Of a stretch of DNA of 8,963 nucleotides, positions 1 through 7,190 are shown in pieces. Position 1 is the first letter of the stretch; every line of letters starts with the position of its first letter. Origin of the DNA: Bacteroides sp. (GTDB lineage Bacteria; Bacteroidota; Bacteroidia; Bacteroidales; Bacteroidaceae); the NCBI GenBank assembly GCA_019412865.1, contig DXOJ01000259.1, positions 1-8,963 of the forward strand, written 5' to 3'. The position numbers and the translations under genes are program-made. The notes beneath the pieces are model-generated. The model saw only the letters and a program-made list of their open reading frames with translations, made no database searches and was not told the origin of the DNA.

Positions 1-53
1 ACTTCGAGGAAGAGTTCTTTAAAACAAAAAAAGTGGTATATGTTCCGATTTAA
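1..53 (+). CDS. 3' end of an unidentified upstream gene (partial)
   Basis: Frame 3 is open from the window edge to a TAA at 51-53 and encodes the tail FEEEFFKTKKVVYVPI. This acidic then hydrophobic ending looks like a real C-terminus. Frame 1 is also open to a TGA at 70-72, but its translation is basic and less protein-like, and frame 2 stops at 20-22. The tail is too short to assign a family. The stop lies 43 nt before the preferred start of the next gene, on the same strand, so the two could share a transcript. Confidence 0.45.
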   Translation, partial: FEEEFFKTKKVVYVPI

Positions 54-96
54 ACAAGACTATATGTTCTGATAGATGATAAATCATAGAGAAACC

Positions 97-735
97 ATGA
101 AAATAAAAAGATTTGAATTTAATATGTTTCCCGTAAATTGCTACGTATTATGGGATGACACTAAAGAAGCAGTCGTAATTGATCCGGGCTGTTTCTATGA
201 AGAAGAAAAGCAGGCACTGAAAAAGTTCATTCTGACCAATGAACTGAATGTAAAGCATCTGCTGAATACTCATTTACACCTGGATCATATCTTCGGAAAT
301 CCGTTCATGCTAAAAGAATTCGGATTATCGGCAGAAGCAAACAAAGCAGACGAGTACTGGATTGACGAAGCACCGAAACAAAGCAGAATGTTTGGTTTTC
401 AGTTGCAGGAAGAACCTGTACCACTGGGCAAATACCTGCATGACGGAGATATCATCACTTTCGGACATACCAAACTGGAAGCGATACACGTGCCCGGACA
501 TTCACCCGGTAGCTTGGTGTACTATTGCAAAGAAGACAACTGCATGTTCTCCGGCGACGTCCTGTTCCAAGGCAGCATCGGCCGCGCTGATCTCACAGGA
601 GGTAACTTCGATGAACTGATAGAACATATTTGCAGCCGTTTATTTGTTCTCCCCAACGAAACAGTCGTTTATCCGGGGCACGGTGCTCCCACGACTATCG
701 GAATGGAGAAAGCTGAAAACCCATTTTTTAGATAA
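97..735 (+). CDS. Metallo-beta-lactamase-fold hydrolase, glyoxalase II-like (YcbL type)
   Basis: Predicted cytoplasmic zinc hydrolase of 212 residues. The metal-binding pattern is complete: THLHLDH (H59, H61, D63, H64), H135 in GHSPG, D154 in FSGD and H195 in YPGHG. This order and the compact length fit the small glyoxalase II/YcbL branch, which hydrolyses thioesters such as S-lactoylglutathione or related compounds; the true substrate here is unknown. I chose the ATG at 97 (MKIKRFEFNMFPVN) because the fold starts there. An in-frame ATG at 76 would add seven residues (MINHRET) that look like leader sequence. The gene is followed 13 nt downstream by the inverted repeat in front of gcvP and may be cotranscribed with the gene ending at 53. 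There is no signal peptide. Family assignment is firm; substrate is not. Confidence 0.93.
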   Translation: MKIKRFEFNMFPVNCYVLWDDTKEAVVIDPGCFYEEEKQALKKFILTNELNVKHLLNTHLHLDHIFGNPFMLKEFGLSAEANKADEYWIDEAPKQSRMFGFQLQEEPVPLGKYLHDGDIITFGHTKLEAIHVPGHSPGSLVYYCKEDNCMFSGDVLFQGSIGRADLTGGNFDELIEHICSRLFVLPNETVVYPGHGAPTTIGMEKAENPFFR

Positions 736-747
736 TAAAAAAAGAAT

Positions 748-818
748 AAGTATCAAGTATTAGGTATTAACAAGGTGAATCGCCCATTAACTGCGGTAAT
801 ACTTAATACTTGATACTT
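748..818. repeat. 22-bp inverted repeat made of 7-nt units upstream of gcvP
   Basis: The left arm (748-769) and right arm (797-818) are complementary over 22 positions, with 21 Watson-Crick pairs and one G-U pair, around a 27-nt loop (770-796). The arms are built from tandem heptamers: AGTATCA, AGTATTA, GGTATTA on the left, and TAATACT, TAATACT, TGATACT, TAACACT on the right. More degenerate copies continue to about 840, just before the gcvP start codon. The right arm is not followed by a clean T-run, so this is a poor factor-independent terminator in the plus direction. It could be a leader hairpin, a weak attenuator, or a non-coding repeat insertion. Confidence 0.85.
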
Positions 819-844
819 AACACTTAATTTAATACTTGATTATT

Positions 845-3694
845 ATGAAAACCGATTTGTTAGCTAGCCGTCACATCGGCATCAATGAACAAGATACAGC
901 CATAATGCTCCGCAAAATTGGCGTGAACTCACTGGACGAACTGATTAATCAGACAATTCCCGCCAATATACGGCTGAAAGAGCCACTAGCATTGACTAGT
1001 CCGCTGACGGAATACGAATTTGGAAAACACATCGCTGAACTGGCAGCTAAAAACAAACTATATACTACATATATCGGTTTGGGATGGTACAACACGATCA
1101 CTCCGGCCGTTATCCAGCGGAATGTATTCGAAAACCCGGTATGGTATACTTCTTACACTCCGTACCAGACAGAGGTATCGCAAGGACGTCTGGAAGCATT
1201 GATGAATTTCCAGACAGCCGTATGTGATCTTACTGCCATGCCACTCGCCAACTGCTCACTTCTGGACGAAGCAACTGCCGCCGCCGAAGCCGTAAGCATG
1301 ATGTATGCCTTACGCTCTCGCGCACAACAGAAAGCCAATGCGAACGCAGTCTTCGTAGACGAGAATATTTTTCCGCAGACATTAGCTGTTATGACTACAC
1401 GTGCCGTACCCCAAGGCATCGAACTACGTGTAGGCAAATATAAAGATTTTGAACCTTCACCGGAAGTGTTTGCCTGTATTCTGCAATATCCGAACTCACA
1501 TGGAAACGTAGAGGACTATTCCGAATTTACCGAAAAGGCACATGCTGCAGACTGCAAAGTAGCTGTTGCCGCTGATATTTTAAGTCTCGCCCTGCTAACT
1601 CCTCCGGGAGAATGGGGAGCAGATATTGTATTCGGAACCACACAACGTCTGGGTACTCCAATGTTCTATGGCGGTCCGTCGGCTGCTTTCTTTGCTACCA
1701 AAGATGAATATAAACGGAATATGCCGGGACGAATCATCGGATGGTCCAAAGACAAATATGGCAAGCTCTGCTACCGAATGGCTTTACAGACACGTGAACA
1801 ACATATCAAACGGGAAAAAGCAACTTCAAATATCTGTACCGCACAAGCACTATTAGCTACTATGGCAGGCTTTTATGCTGTTTATCACGGTCAGGAGGGT
1901 ATCACTACAATTGCATCGCGTATACACAGCATTACTGTATTTCTTGAAAAGCAATTAAAGAAATGCGGATATACACAAGTCAACGCTCAATACTTTGACA
2001 CCTTACGTTTCGAATTGCCCGAACACGTTTCGGCACAGCAAATCCGTACGATAGCACTTACCAAAGAAGTTAATCTGCGCTATTATGAAAATGGCAATGT
2101 CGGTTTCAGCATTGACGAAACAACAGACGTGGCAGCTGCCAATGTGTTGCTCTCGATTTTTGCCATTGCCGCCGGAAAAGATTATCAGAAAGTGGACGAT
2201 ATTCCGGAAAGAAGCAATATCGACAAGGCTTTGAAACGTACAACGCCTTTCCTGACACACGAAGTATTCAGCAAGTATCACACGGAAACAGAGATGATGC
2301 GTTACATCAAACGTCTGAACCGCAAAGATATTTCTCTTGCACAATCTATGATTTCCCTCGGTTCATGTACAATGAAGCTGAATGCAGCCGCGGAAATGTT
2401 GCCTTTAAGCCGTCCCGAGTTTATGGGTATGCACCCGCTGGTCCCGGAAGACCAGGCAGAAGGTTATCGTGAATTAATCAAGAACCTAAGTGAAGATTTG
2501 AAAGTTATCACCGGATTTGCAGGAGTCAGCCTACAACCCAATTCGGGTGCCGCGGGAGAATATGCAGGCCTTCGTGTGATTCGTGCCTATCTCGAAAGTA
2601 TCGGTCAGGGACACCGGAACAAAGTCTTGATTCCGGCTTCGGCTCACGGAACAAATCCTGCGTCAGCTATACAGGCAGGCTTTGTGACTGTTACCTGTGC
2701 ATGCGACGAGCAAGGGAATGTAGAAATGGCCGACTTGCGTGCAAAAGCAGAAGAGAATAAAGATGATTTGGCTGCACTGATGATTACTTATCCTTCTACA
2801 CATGGTATCTTCGAAACCGAGATAAAAGAGATTTGCGACATCATTCACGCCTGTGGTGCACAAGTATATATGGATGGAGCCAACATGAATGCACAAGTAG
2901 GATTAACCAATCCGGGATTCATCGGTGCGGATGTCTGCCACTTGAATCTTCATAAAACATTCGCTTCCCCTCATGGTGGCGGAGGTCCGGGAGTCGGTCC
3001 TATCTGCGTAGCCGAACATCTGGTTTCTTTCCTTCCCGGACACGGAATCTTCGGTAACTCACAAAATCAAGTATCAGCAGCTCCATTCGGCAGTGCAGGT
3101 ATTCTGCCTATCACATATGGATATATCCGTATGATGGGTGCGGAAGGACTGACACAGGCAACTAAAATTGCGATCCTGAATGCCAATTATCTGGCTAGTT
3201 GTCTGAAAGATACCTATGGAGTTGTTTATCGGGGAGCCAACGGTTTCGTAGGACACGAAATGATTCTGGAATGCCGGAAAGTACATGAGGAAGCAGGTAT
3301 CTCGGAGAATGATATTGCCAAACGTCTGATGGATTATGGTTATCATGCTCCTACCCTCTCTTTCCCTGTCCACGGTACGTTGATGATTGAACCGACAGAA
3401 AGTGAAAGTCTGGCAGAACTAGACAATTTCGTAGATGTCATGCTGAATATCTGGAAAGAAATTCAAGAAGTAAAGAATGGCGAAGCGGATAAAGATGATA
3501 ATGTATTGATTAATGCTCCTCATCCGGAATACGAAATTGTAAGTGATCGTTGGGAACACTCATATACACGCGAGAAAGCAGCCTATCCTATAGAAAGCGT
3601 ACGTGATAATAAATTCTGGATAAATGTAGCTCGCGTAGATAATACCTTGGGAGACCGCAAACTGTTGCCAACCCGATATGGATCTTTTGACTGA
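845..3694 (+). CDS. gcvP: Glycine dehydrogenase (aminomethyl-transferring), glycine cleavage P-protein
   Basis: This cytoplasmic PLP enzyme decarboxylates glycine and passes the aminomethyl group to the lipoyl arm of GcvH. It is the single-chain form: an N-terminal half (about residues 1-430, with SRHIG at 8-12 and GLGWYNT) and a C-terminal catalytic half (about 450-949). Landmarks are SLGSCTMKL (504-512), the PLP-binding lysine K704 in NLHKTF, and the glycine-rich HGGGGPGVGP loop just after it. The length of 949 residues is normal for the family and the frame is intact. The start is the ATG at 845; an upstream in-frame TTG at 836 lies inside repeat sequence and was not used. No Shine-Dalgarno sequence is visible, and the leader consists of the heptamer repeats. 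gcvT and gcvH are not in the window, and I see no glycine riboswitch in the 109-bp upstream gap. Transcription converges with the nitroreductase gene. Confidence 0.98.
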   Translation: MKTDLLASRHIGINEQDTAIMLRKIGVNSLDELINQTIPANIRLKEPLALTSPLTEYEFGKHIAELAAKNKLYTTYIGLGWYNTITPAVIQRNVFENPVWYTSYTPYQTEVSQGRLEALMNFQTAVCDLTAMPLANCSLLDEATAAAEAVSMMYALRSRAQQKANANAVFVDENIFPQTLAVMTTRAVPQGIELRVGKYKDFEPSPEVFACILQYPNSHGNVEDYSEFTEKAHAADCKVAVAADILSLALLTPPGEWGADIVFGTTQRLGTPMFYGGPSAAFFATKDEYKRNMPGRIIGWSKDKYGKLCYRMALQTREQHIKREKATSNICTAQALLATMAGFYAVYHGQEGITTIASRIHSITVFLEKQLKKCGYTQVNAQYFDTLRFELPEHVSAQQIRTIALTKEVNLRYYENGNVGFSIDETTDVAAANVLLSIFAIAAGKDYQKVDDIPERSNIDKALKRTTPFLTHEVFSKYHTETEMMRYIKRLNRKDISLAQSMISLGSCTMKLNAAAEMLPLSRPEFMGMHPLVPEDQAEGYRELIKNLSEDLKVITGFAGVSLQPNSGAAGEYAGLRVIRAYLESIGQGHRNKVLIPASAHGTNPASAIQAGFVTVTCACDEQGNVEMADLRAKAEENKDDLAALMITYPSTHGIFETEIKEICDIIHACGAQVYMDGANMNAQVGLTNPGFIGADVCHLNLHKTFASPHGGGGPGVGPICVAEHLVSFLPGHGIFGNSQNQVSAAPFGSAGILPITYGYIRMMGAEGLTQATKIAILNANYLASCLKDTYGVVYRGANGFVGHEMILECRKVHEEAGISENDIAKRLMDYGYHAPTLSFPVHGTLMIEPTESESLAELDNFVDVMLNIWKEIQEVKNGEADKDDNVLINAPHPEYEIVSDRWEHSYTREKAAYPIESVRDNKFWINVARVDNTLGDRKLLPTRYGSFD

Positions 3695-3748
3695 TATGTC
3701 CTTTTGAAACAGGGCAGACAGTCTACCTAAATCAGGAAAAGATAGTAT

Positions 3749-3790
3749 AAAAATAAAGCGGCGTTTTAGGAGTCCTAAAGTGCCGCTTTA
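3749..3790 (-). terminator. Hairpin terminator after the nitroreductase gene
   Basis: Positions 3754-3790 form a 37-nt near-perfect palindrome: two 18-nt arms with 16 Watson-Crick and two G-U pairs around one central base. The outer part is TAAAGCGGC against GCCGCTTTA and the inner part TTTAGGA against TCCTAAA. Read on the minus strand, the stem runs straight into five T residues (complement of 3749-3753) and then ATA, the standard factor-independent layout. It lies about 130 nt past the nitroreductase stop. No T-run follows the stem in the plus direction, so the terminator for gcvP is less clear. Confidence 0.7.
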
Positions 3791-3919
3791 CAATGTGTAA
3801 AGCACCACTTTAAGTATCGTAAGACACCGCTTTAAGCGTATTGAGGTGTCGGACCAAGAACATCAAGGTACCGCTTCAAGAATAATGAAATGTCGTTTCA
3901 CAAATAGAGTGCCGGGTAT
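3754..3919. repeat. Array of about eight degenerate 22-bp units, each with a small dyad
   Basis: Tandem units start at 3754, 3776, 3798, 3820, 3842, 3863, 3886 and, partially, about 3905, with lengths of 21-23 bp except for the shortened seventh. The clearest core is TAAAG-TGCCG-CTTTA (3776-3790), a 5-bp stem around a 5-nt loop. Other cores are TAAAG-CACCA-CTTTA (3798-3812) and TGAAA-TGTCG-TTTCA (3886-3900). In the last one both stem strands differ from the first yet still pair, which points to selection on structure. Unit 5 (3842-3862) has lost its stem. Neighbouring units also pair with each other, giving the long hairpin at 3754-3790. The array fills most of the 227-bp gap between the convergent gcvP and nitroreductase genes. 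I do not recognise a named family. Confidence 0.75.
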
Positions 3920-3921
3920 TT

Positions 3922-4491
3922 CTATTCCACGATGGTTATCGCACCGGCTTTTATCTTTTTCTCTTTCATCGGAATCTTAGGATCGGCATATCCCAGAGCT
4001 ACACAACCGTAGACTTTATGATTGGCAGGAACACCTAAAGCAGTAATAAATTCACGAACCTCCGGATCGTCACATGTTGTTCCCAACTGATTGATCCAAC
4101 AAGAGCCGATACCTAAAGACTGGGCAGCCAGAAACATATTTTCTATAGCACAGGCACAATCCATACCAGCCCACCATTGAGTAGGCTCATTAGATACAAT
4201 CACTAAAGTCGGAGCATGATAATAGCAACAATAAGTCTTGCTATGTCCACGTTCCTGCAAACGAGAATCGTCGCTTTTTGCAAAAGCTCCTTTAATCCGT
4301 TCATTCAGTTCTGTCAACTTATCCATATTTTGAATAGCTGTAAAATGCCATGTTTCCAAATGCATTCCACTCGGTGCATAAGTTGCAGCTTCCAAAATGG
4401 CCTGCAAATCCTCTTCTGAAACTTGCTGGCCTGTATAAGCCCGTACGCTACGGCGTGCTTTCATGTTCTCTAAAACTTCATTTGTTTTCAT
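3922..4491 (-). CDS. Nitroreductase-family FMN oxidoreductase
   Basis: Cytoplasmic flavoprotein of 189 residues in the nitroreductase family, which uses NAD(P)H to reduce nitro compounds, quinones or flavins. Family marks are the N-terminal FMN-binding RRSVRAY (13-19), APSGMH (39-44), the GIGSCWI segment (127-133) and a C-terminal GYAD turn (167-170). It has seven cysteines (88, 89, 112, 114, 131, 140, 163), which is many for its size. I chose the ATG at 4491; a TTG nine bases upstream would add only three residues. It is the last gene of the proposed operon, 67 nt after the HpaII-like gene with no terminator between, and is followed by a strong terminator. The physiological substrate cannot be read from sequence. 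Confidence 0.93.
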   Translation of the reverse strand: MKTNEVLENMKARRSVRAYTGQQVSEEDLQAILEAATYAPSGMHLETWHFTAIQNMDKLTELNERIKGAFAKSDDSRLQERGHSKTYCCYYHAPTLVIVSNEPTQWWAGMDCACAIENMFLAAQSLGIGSCWINQLGTTCDDPEVREFITALGVPANHKVYGCVALGYADPKIPMKEKKIKAGAITIVE

Positions 4492-4558
4492 GGATAACAA
4501 GTATTTTATATAAGTATGTCATCATTATTAGTTTGACTCATCAATGCTTCGTACTTTT

Positions 4559-5644
4559 CTACCGTTTGACCAGCCCAATCTTTGCATTCAGTTTGAAATA
4601 ATAGACTCCATTCTCCCTCTCCAAAAATCCGTATTTGTCTTTCTCTAAAGATCCTTTTTCTAAACGAGTATTTAGAAACAAGAAATCCTCCATTATTTGC
4701 TTTTCCGATTTATGATAACAGAGCACTTCTCCACTTCCATCCACCAACAGAATACCTTCCACAGCCGAATCCAATCCATTGTAAATCTTTGCAGGACGCA
4801 TTCCCAATGCTAATGCCATCAAGAACTGCTTCATCTTGAATTCATAGAACTTATGCTTATTGATTAGTTCATCTTTAATCTTCAACGGATTCATTTGTTT
4901 GATAATTTCTGTCAACTCACCAATACGGGAGATGCCATCCAAATGCATGATACGAACCATTTCTGTCAGTACACGTGGAAAATGCAGATCAATCATCAAC
5001 AGATTACTGCGGAACACACGGTCGGCTACATCAGCGTATTTAAGTACGCCACCCAAACGTTCGATCATCATCATCCGTTCGGCAACCTCATTCGGAGATT
5101 CAGGCAAAGCATTGATTTTATTCACTGTTGGAGTAGCAAATTTGATTCCGCTCTGTTCCAATTTAAGATTCGCTGCACGTCCTCCGTCCAGCAACGGATT
5201 CATTGCGCCCAATCGTGAGCGGACATTGAACCCTCTTAACGGAGCTTTCGGATGCCAAAATGCAACGGAGAAATCTGTACGATCTTCTGTTTTTGCTTCC
5301 AAATCGAAAATGGCAGCTTCGTCTAAAAACTCTTCTACTCCTTCCGGAGAAGCAACATCATTTTCCGAAGAAGATTTCACTGCCTGCAATATCAGATCAG
5401 CTACAATACCAAAATCTTCACGAGGCATGGACTTACTCCCATTCTCTCCTTCTATACGAATCGTATCTTCTTCAATATAATATTGACGTGTTCCATCATG
5501 TTCTTCCCGTTGAATCATTGCAACAGGCCAAAATGTATCTCCCGCCTTTGCTTCTGCCGTGCCTAACACTACTTTTCCGTCTGCTAAGAGACGAAAGAAA
5601 GAATAGAGTTCGCACCATTCTTTTTTGGTTGCTTCAAATGCCAT
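4559..5644 (-). CDS. HpaII-family restriction endonuclease homologue, orphan and probably altered in the active site
   Basis: A 361-residue protein that matches, from memory, the HpaII endonuclease family (CCGG cutters of about 350-360 residues) from end to end. Points of match are the N-terminal KKEWCELYSFFRLLADGK (7-24), the core TDFSVAFW with GFNVRSRLG (123-146), MKQFLMALALGM (271-282), GEVLCYH (305-311) and a C-terminal YYFKLN (348-353). In active members I recall the core reading GFSIKSxLG, where D and SxK belong to the PD-(D/E)xK site. Here D124 remains but the SIK is NVR (140-142), so the lysine is an arginine. The usual LLNAS..TNF segment reads LLDGGRAANL, and the LNLQIRF ending is LNAKIGL. 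No cytosine methyltransferase is in the window. The frame is intact, arguing for a retained function other than normal restriction. The ATG at 5644 follows a purine-rich AGAAGAAC stretch. Confidence 0.8.
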   Translation of the reverse strand: MAFEATKKEWCELYSFFRLLADGKVVLGTAEAKAGDTFWPVAMIQREEHDGTRQYYIEEDTIRIEGENGSKSMPREDFGIVADLILQAVKSSSENDVASPEGVEEFLDEAAIFDLEAKTEDRTDFSVAFWHPKAPLRGFNVRSRLGAMNPLLDGGRAANLKLEQSGIKFATPTVNKINALPESPNEVAERMMMIERLGGVLKYADVADRVFRSNLLMIDLHFPRVLTEMVRIMHLDGISRIGELTEIIKQMNPLKIKDELINKHKFYEFKMKQFLMALALGMRPAKIYNGLDSAVEGILLVDGSGEVLCYHKSEKQIMEDFLFLNTRLEKGSLEKDKYGFLERENGVYYFKLNAKIGLVKR

Positions 5645-5723
5645 ATATTTTTGTTCTTCTTTATTTTACTACAAATGTTTTATCTTAATCCTACTACTGA
5701 ATTTTCCTAACTATGAGTTGCTT

Positions 5724-6527
5724 CTACTGATTGATAACCTGCGGTAAGGCTACAGACGACACAACCGGAGGAACTATATGAGTCACCTCCTCCAATGGAG
5801 GGAGCTTGCCTACTTGTGCAAACAGGGAATTTCGTATCCATTCTCTAGGAGTGACTATGATAAATCGTCCCGTCCAACAACCATCAAAATAGGAAGGGTT
5901 ACCCGGCTGTTTCTTAATAGGATAACAGATGTTTTCTCCTTTAGTCCGCATCTCCGGCGAACGTCCGGGATCATTCACCCACACATGTTTATCATCAATG
6001 CCGCGAAGTACCATCCAATGCCCTCTCGGACCGGGACGCAAACCACGAACTGCGCCTGTATATCTCACATTCACAAGCACAGGAATGCCACGATCAATAT
6101 AATCTTTCAATATCCGGTAATCTTTCTGCTGGAAATGTTCGGCACTTATCATGTTTTCATAATAACGTGTCAACGAATCAATTTCAAAAGAATAATATCC
6201 TCCCTGCCCTATCGAAGTACGGCGACGGAAAGGAGCACGTTTTTTCAGAAAGTAATTCCGCTGATATTCAATTAGTTTCTTTTCTGCATCCTGGGCTGTA
6301 CGTTGTGTATCAGCCGTCATTCCCTTAAAATAATCAAAGACCATTAACGAAGAAGCCAGAGAGCAATGCGAGTAAGGACATCCCGCGATTTTCTGCGAAT
6401 ACCACGGAACAGGAATATTATTAGGAGCCAGTTTTTGAGCCTCCTGTACTTGTGCTTGCGCCTGAACGCTTATCCATACAAAGGAACTTAAAAACAGACT
6501 AAAAAATATGTGACATTTATTTATCAT
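5724..6527 (-). CDS. Exported C39-like papain-fold cysteine peptidase or related hydrolase
   Basis: A 267-residue protein with a signal peptide: MINK, then a hydrophobic stretch to about residue 21, and a likely signal peptidase I site after VQA (23) or A25. The mature part reads IPVPWYSQ (38-45), then HCSLASSLMVFDYF (54-67), the usual position of the catalytic cysteine (C55), GHWMVLRG (169-176) with H170, and VNDPG (184-188) with D186. This Cys-His-Asp layout fits the Peptidase_C39_2 group of extracytoplasmic proteins. A second cysteine at 50 is an alternative nucleophile. The linker around 96-103 is very basic (LKKRAPFRRR). The last 40 residues, after the domain, have no recognised fold. 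The ATG at 6527 is preceded by AGAGATAGAGAG at suitable spacing; a GTG at 6536 would add three residues. Substrate unknown. It lies 41 nt after yigZ and 79 nt before the HpaII-like gene. Confidence 0.78.
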   Translation of the reverse strand: MINKCHIFFSLFLSSFVWISVQAQAQVQEAQKLAPNNIPVPWYSQKIAGCPYSHCSLASSLMVFDYFKGMTADTQRTAQDAEKKLIEYQRNYFLKKRAPFRRRTSIGQGGYYSFEIDSLTRYYENMISAEHFQQKDYRILKDYIDRGIPVLVNVRYTGAVRGLRPGPRGHWMVLRGIDDKHVWVNDPGRSPEMRTKGENICYPIKKQPGNPSYFDGCWTGRFIIVTPREWIRNSLFAQVGKLPPLEEVTHIVPPVVSSVALPQVINQ

Positions 6528-6568
6528 GCGATCCACTCTCTATCTCTATTACCACTCTAATACTTTAC

Positions 6569-7186
6569 CTACAACATATTCTCATCATCAAGAATCCGCG
6601 CTGTCTCCACCTTCTCCAAACGTGCACGCAACTTAGACATCATCGAACGACGAATCCGCAATGTCATGCTACAATCCATATCATACGACTGATTAAGAAT
6701 CTCCGGTTCTTCTTCTTTCACAATGCGCATAACATCGTTCATAAAAGGATATTCAAACATTACCGTCACCTCCTCATCTACCGTCTTTTCTATAATGGTA
6801 GCGGCAGCAATAGCTTCAGCAGCAGCAGCCTTGTAAGCAACGATCAATCCGCTCGTTCCCAATTTGATTCCTCCAAAATAACGGACTACTATAATCAGTA
6901 TATCCGTCAGTTCATTCGAGTTTATCTGTCCGAGAATGGGTTTACCCGCTGTTCCGGAAGGTTCTCCATTATCATTGGCACGGAAATCCTTTCGTGCAGC
7001 TCCCAACATATAAGCATAGCATACATGCCGTGCATCATAATACTTTTTCTGATACGTTTCAAGATGCATCTTTATCTCATCGAGAGTACGCACAGGAAGG
7101 GCTATAGCAATGAACTTGCTTCGTTTTTCCGTATAAATACCTTCGGAAGGCTCAATGATGGTTTTATAAGTATCTTCAGCAGTCAT
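6569..7186 (-). CDS. YigZ/IMPACT-family protein
   Basis: A 205-residue cytoplasmic protein of the UPF0029/IMPACT group. The N-terminal IMPACT domain shows KRSKFIA (21-27), DARHVCYAY (51-59), NDNGEPSGTAGKPIL (71-85) and VVRYFGGIKLGTSGL (100-114), all hallmark segments. The C-terminal part from about 135 fits the ferredoxin-like DUF1949 domain. Eukaryotic IMPACT works in translation control through GCN1/GCN2; the bacterial role is poorly defined, though ribosome- or nucleic-acid-related functions have been proposed. Length is normal and the frame is intact. The ATG at 7186 is the only reasonable start. A consensus promoter sits only four bases upstream, so the mRNA should have almost no leader. 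It is the first gene of the proposed four-gene operon. Confidence 0.95.
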   Translation of the reverse strand: MTAEDTYKTIIEPSEGIYTEKRSKFIAIALPVRTLDEIKMHLETYQKKYYDARHVCYAYMLGAARKDFRANDNGEPSGTAGKPILGQINSNELTDILIIVVRYFGGIKLGTSGLIVAYKAAAAEAIAAATIIEKTVDEEVTVMFEYPFMNDVMRIVKEEEPEILNQSYDMDCSMTLRIRRSMMSKLRARLEKVETARILDDENML

Positions 7187-7190
7187 GTTG

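Noticed and set aside
76..96. ATG at 76 as the start of the metallo-hydrolase gene
   Set aside because: The extra seven residues do not look like part of the fold, and the ATG at 97 gives the expected N-terminus.
736..844. Glycine riboswitch upstream of gcvP
   Set aside because: The gap is only 109 bp and is taken up by heptamer repeats; I see no glycine aptamer core.
836..844. TTG start for gcvP adding three residues
   Set aside because: The codons belong to the repeat and the ATG at 845 gives the usual 949-residue protein.
3754..3919. Possible CRISPR array, because of regular short units
   Set aside because: The units are degenerate, directly adjoining and too short, with no constant repeat plus unique spacer pattern, and no cas genes are present.
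4860..5688. Plus-strand open frames (206 and 142 codons) antisense to the HpaII-like gene
   Set aside because: They overlap a full-length family match on the minus strand and have no motif or ribosome binding site; the leucine-rich end of the second is a chance hydrophobic stretch.
5778..6275. Plus-strand open frame of 165 codons antisense to the C39-like gene
   Set aside because: No family features, and it covers the conserved Cys-His-Asp region of the real gene in antisense.
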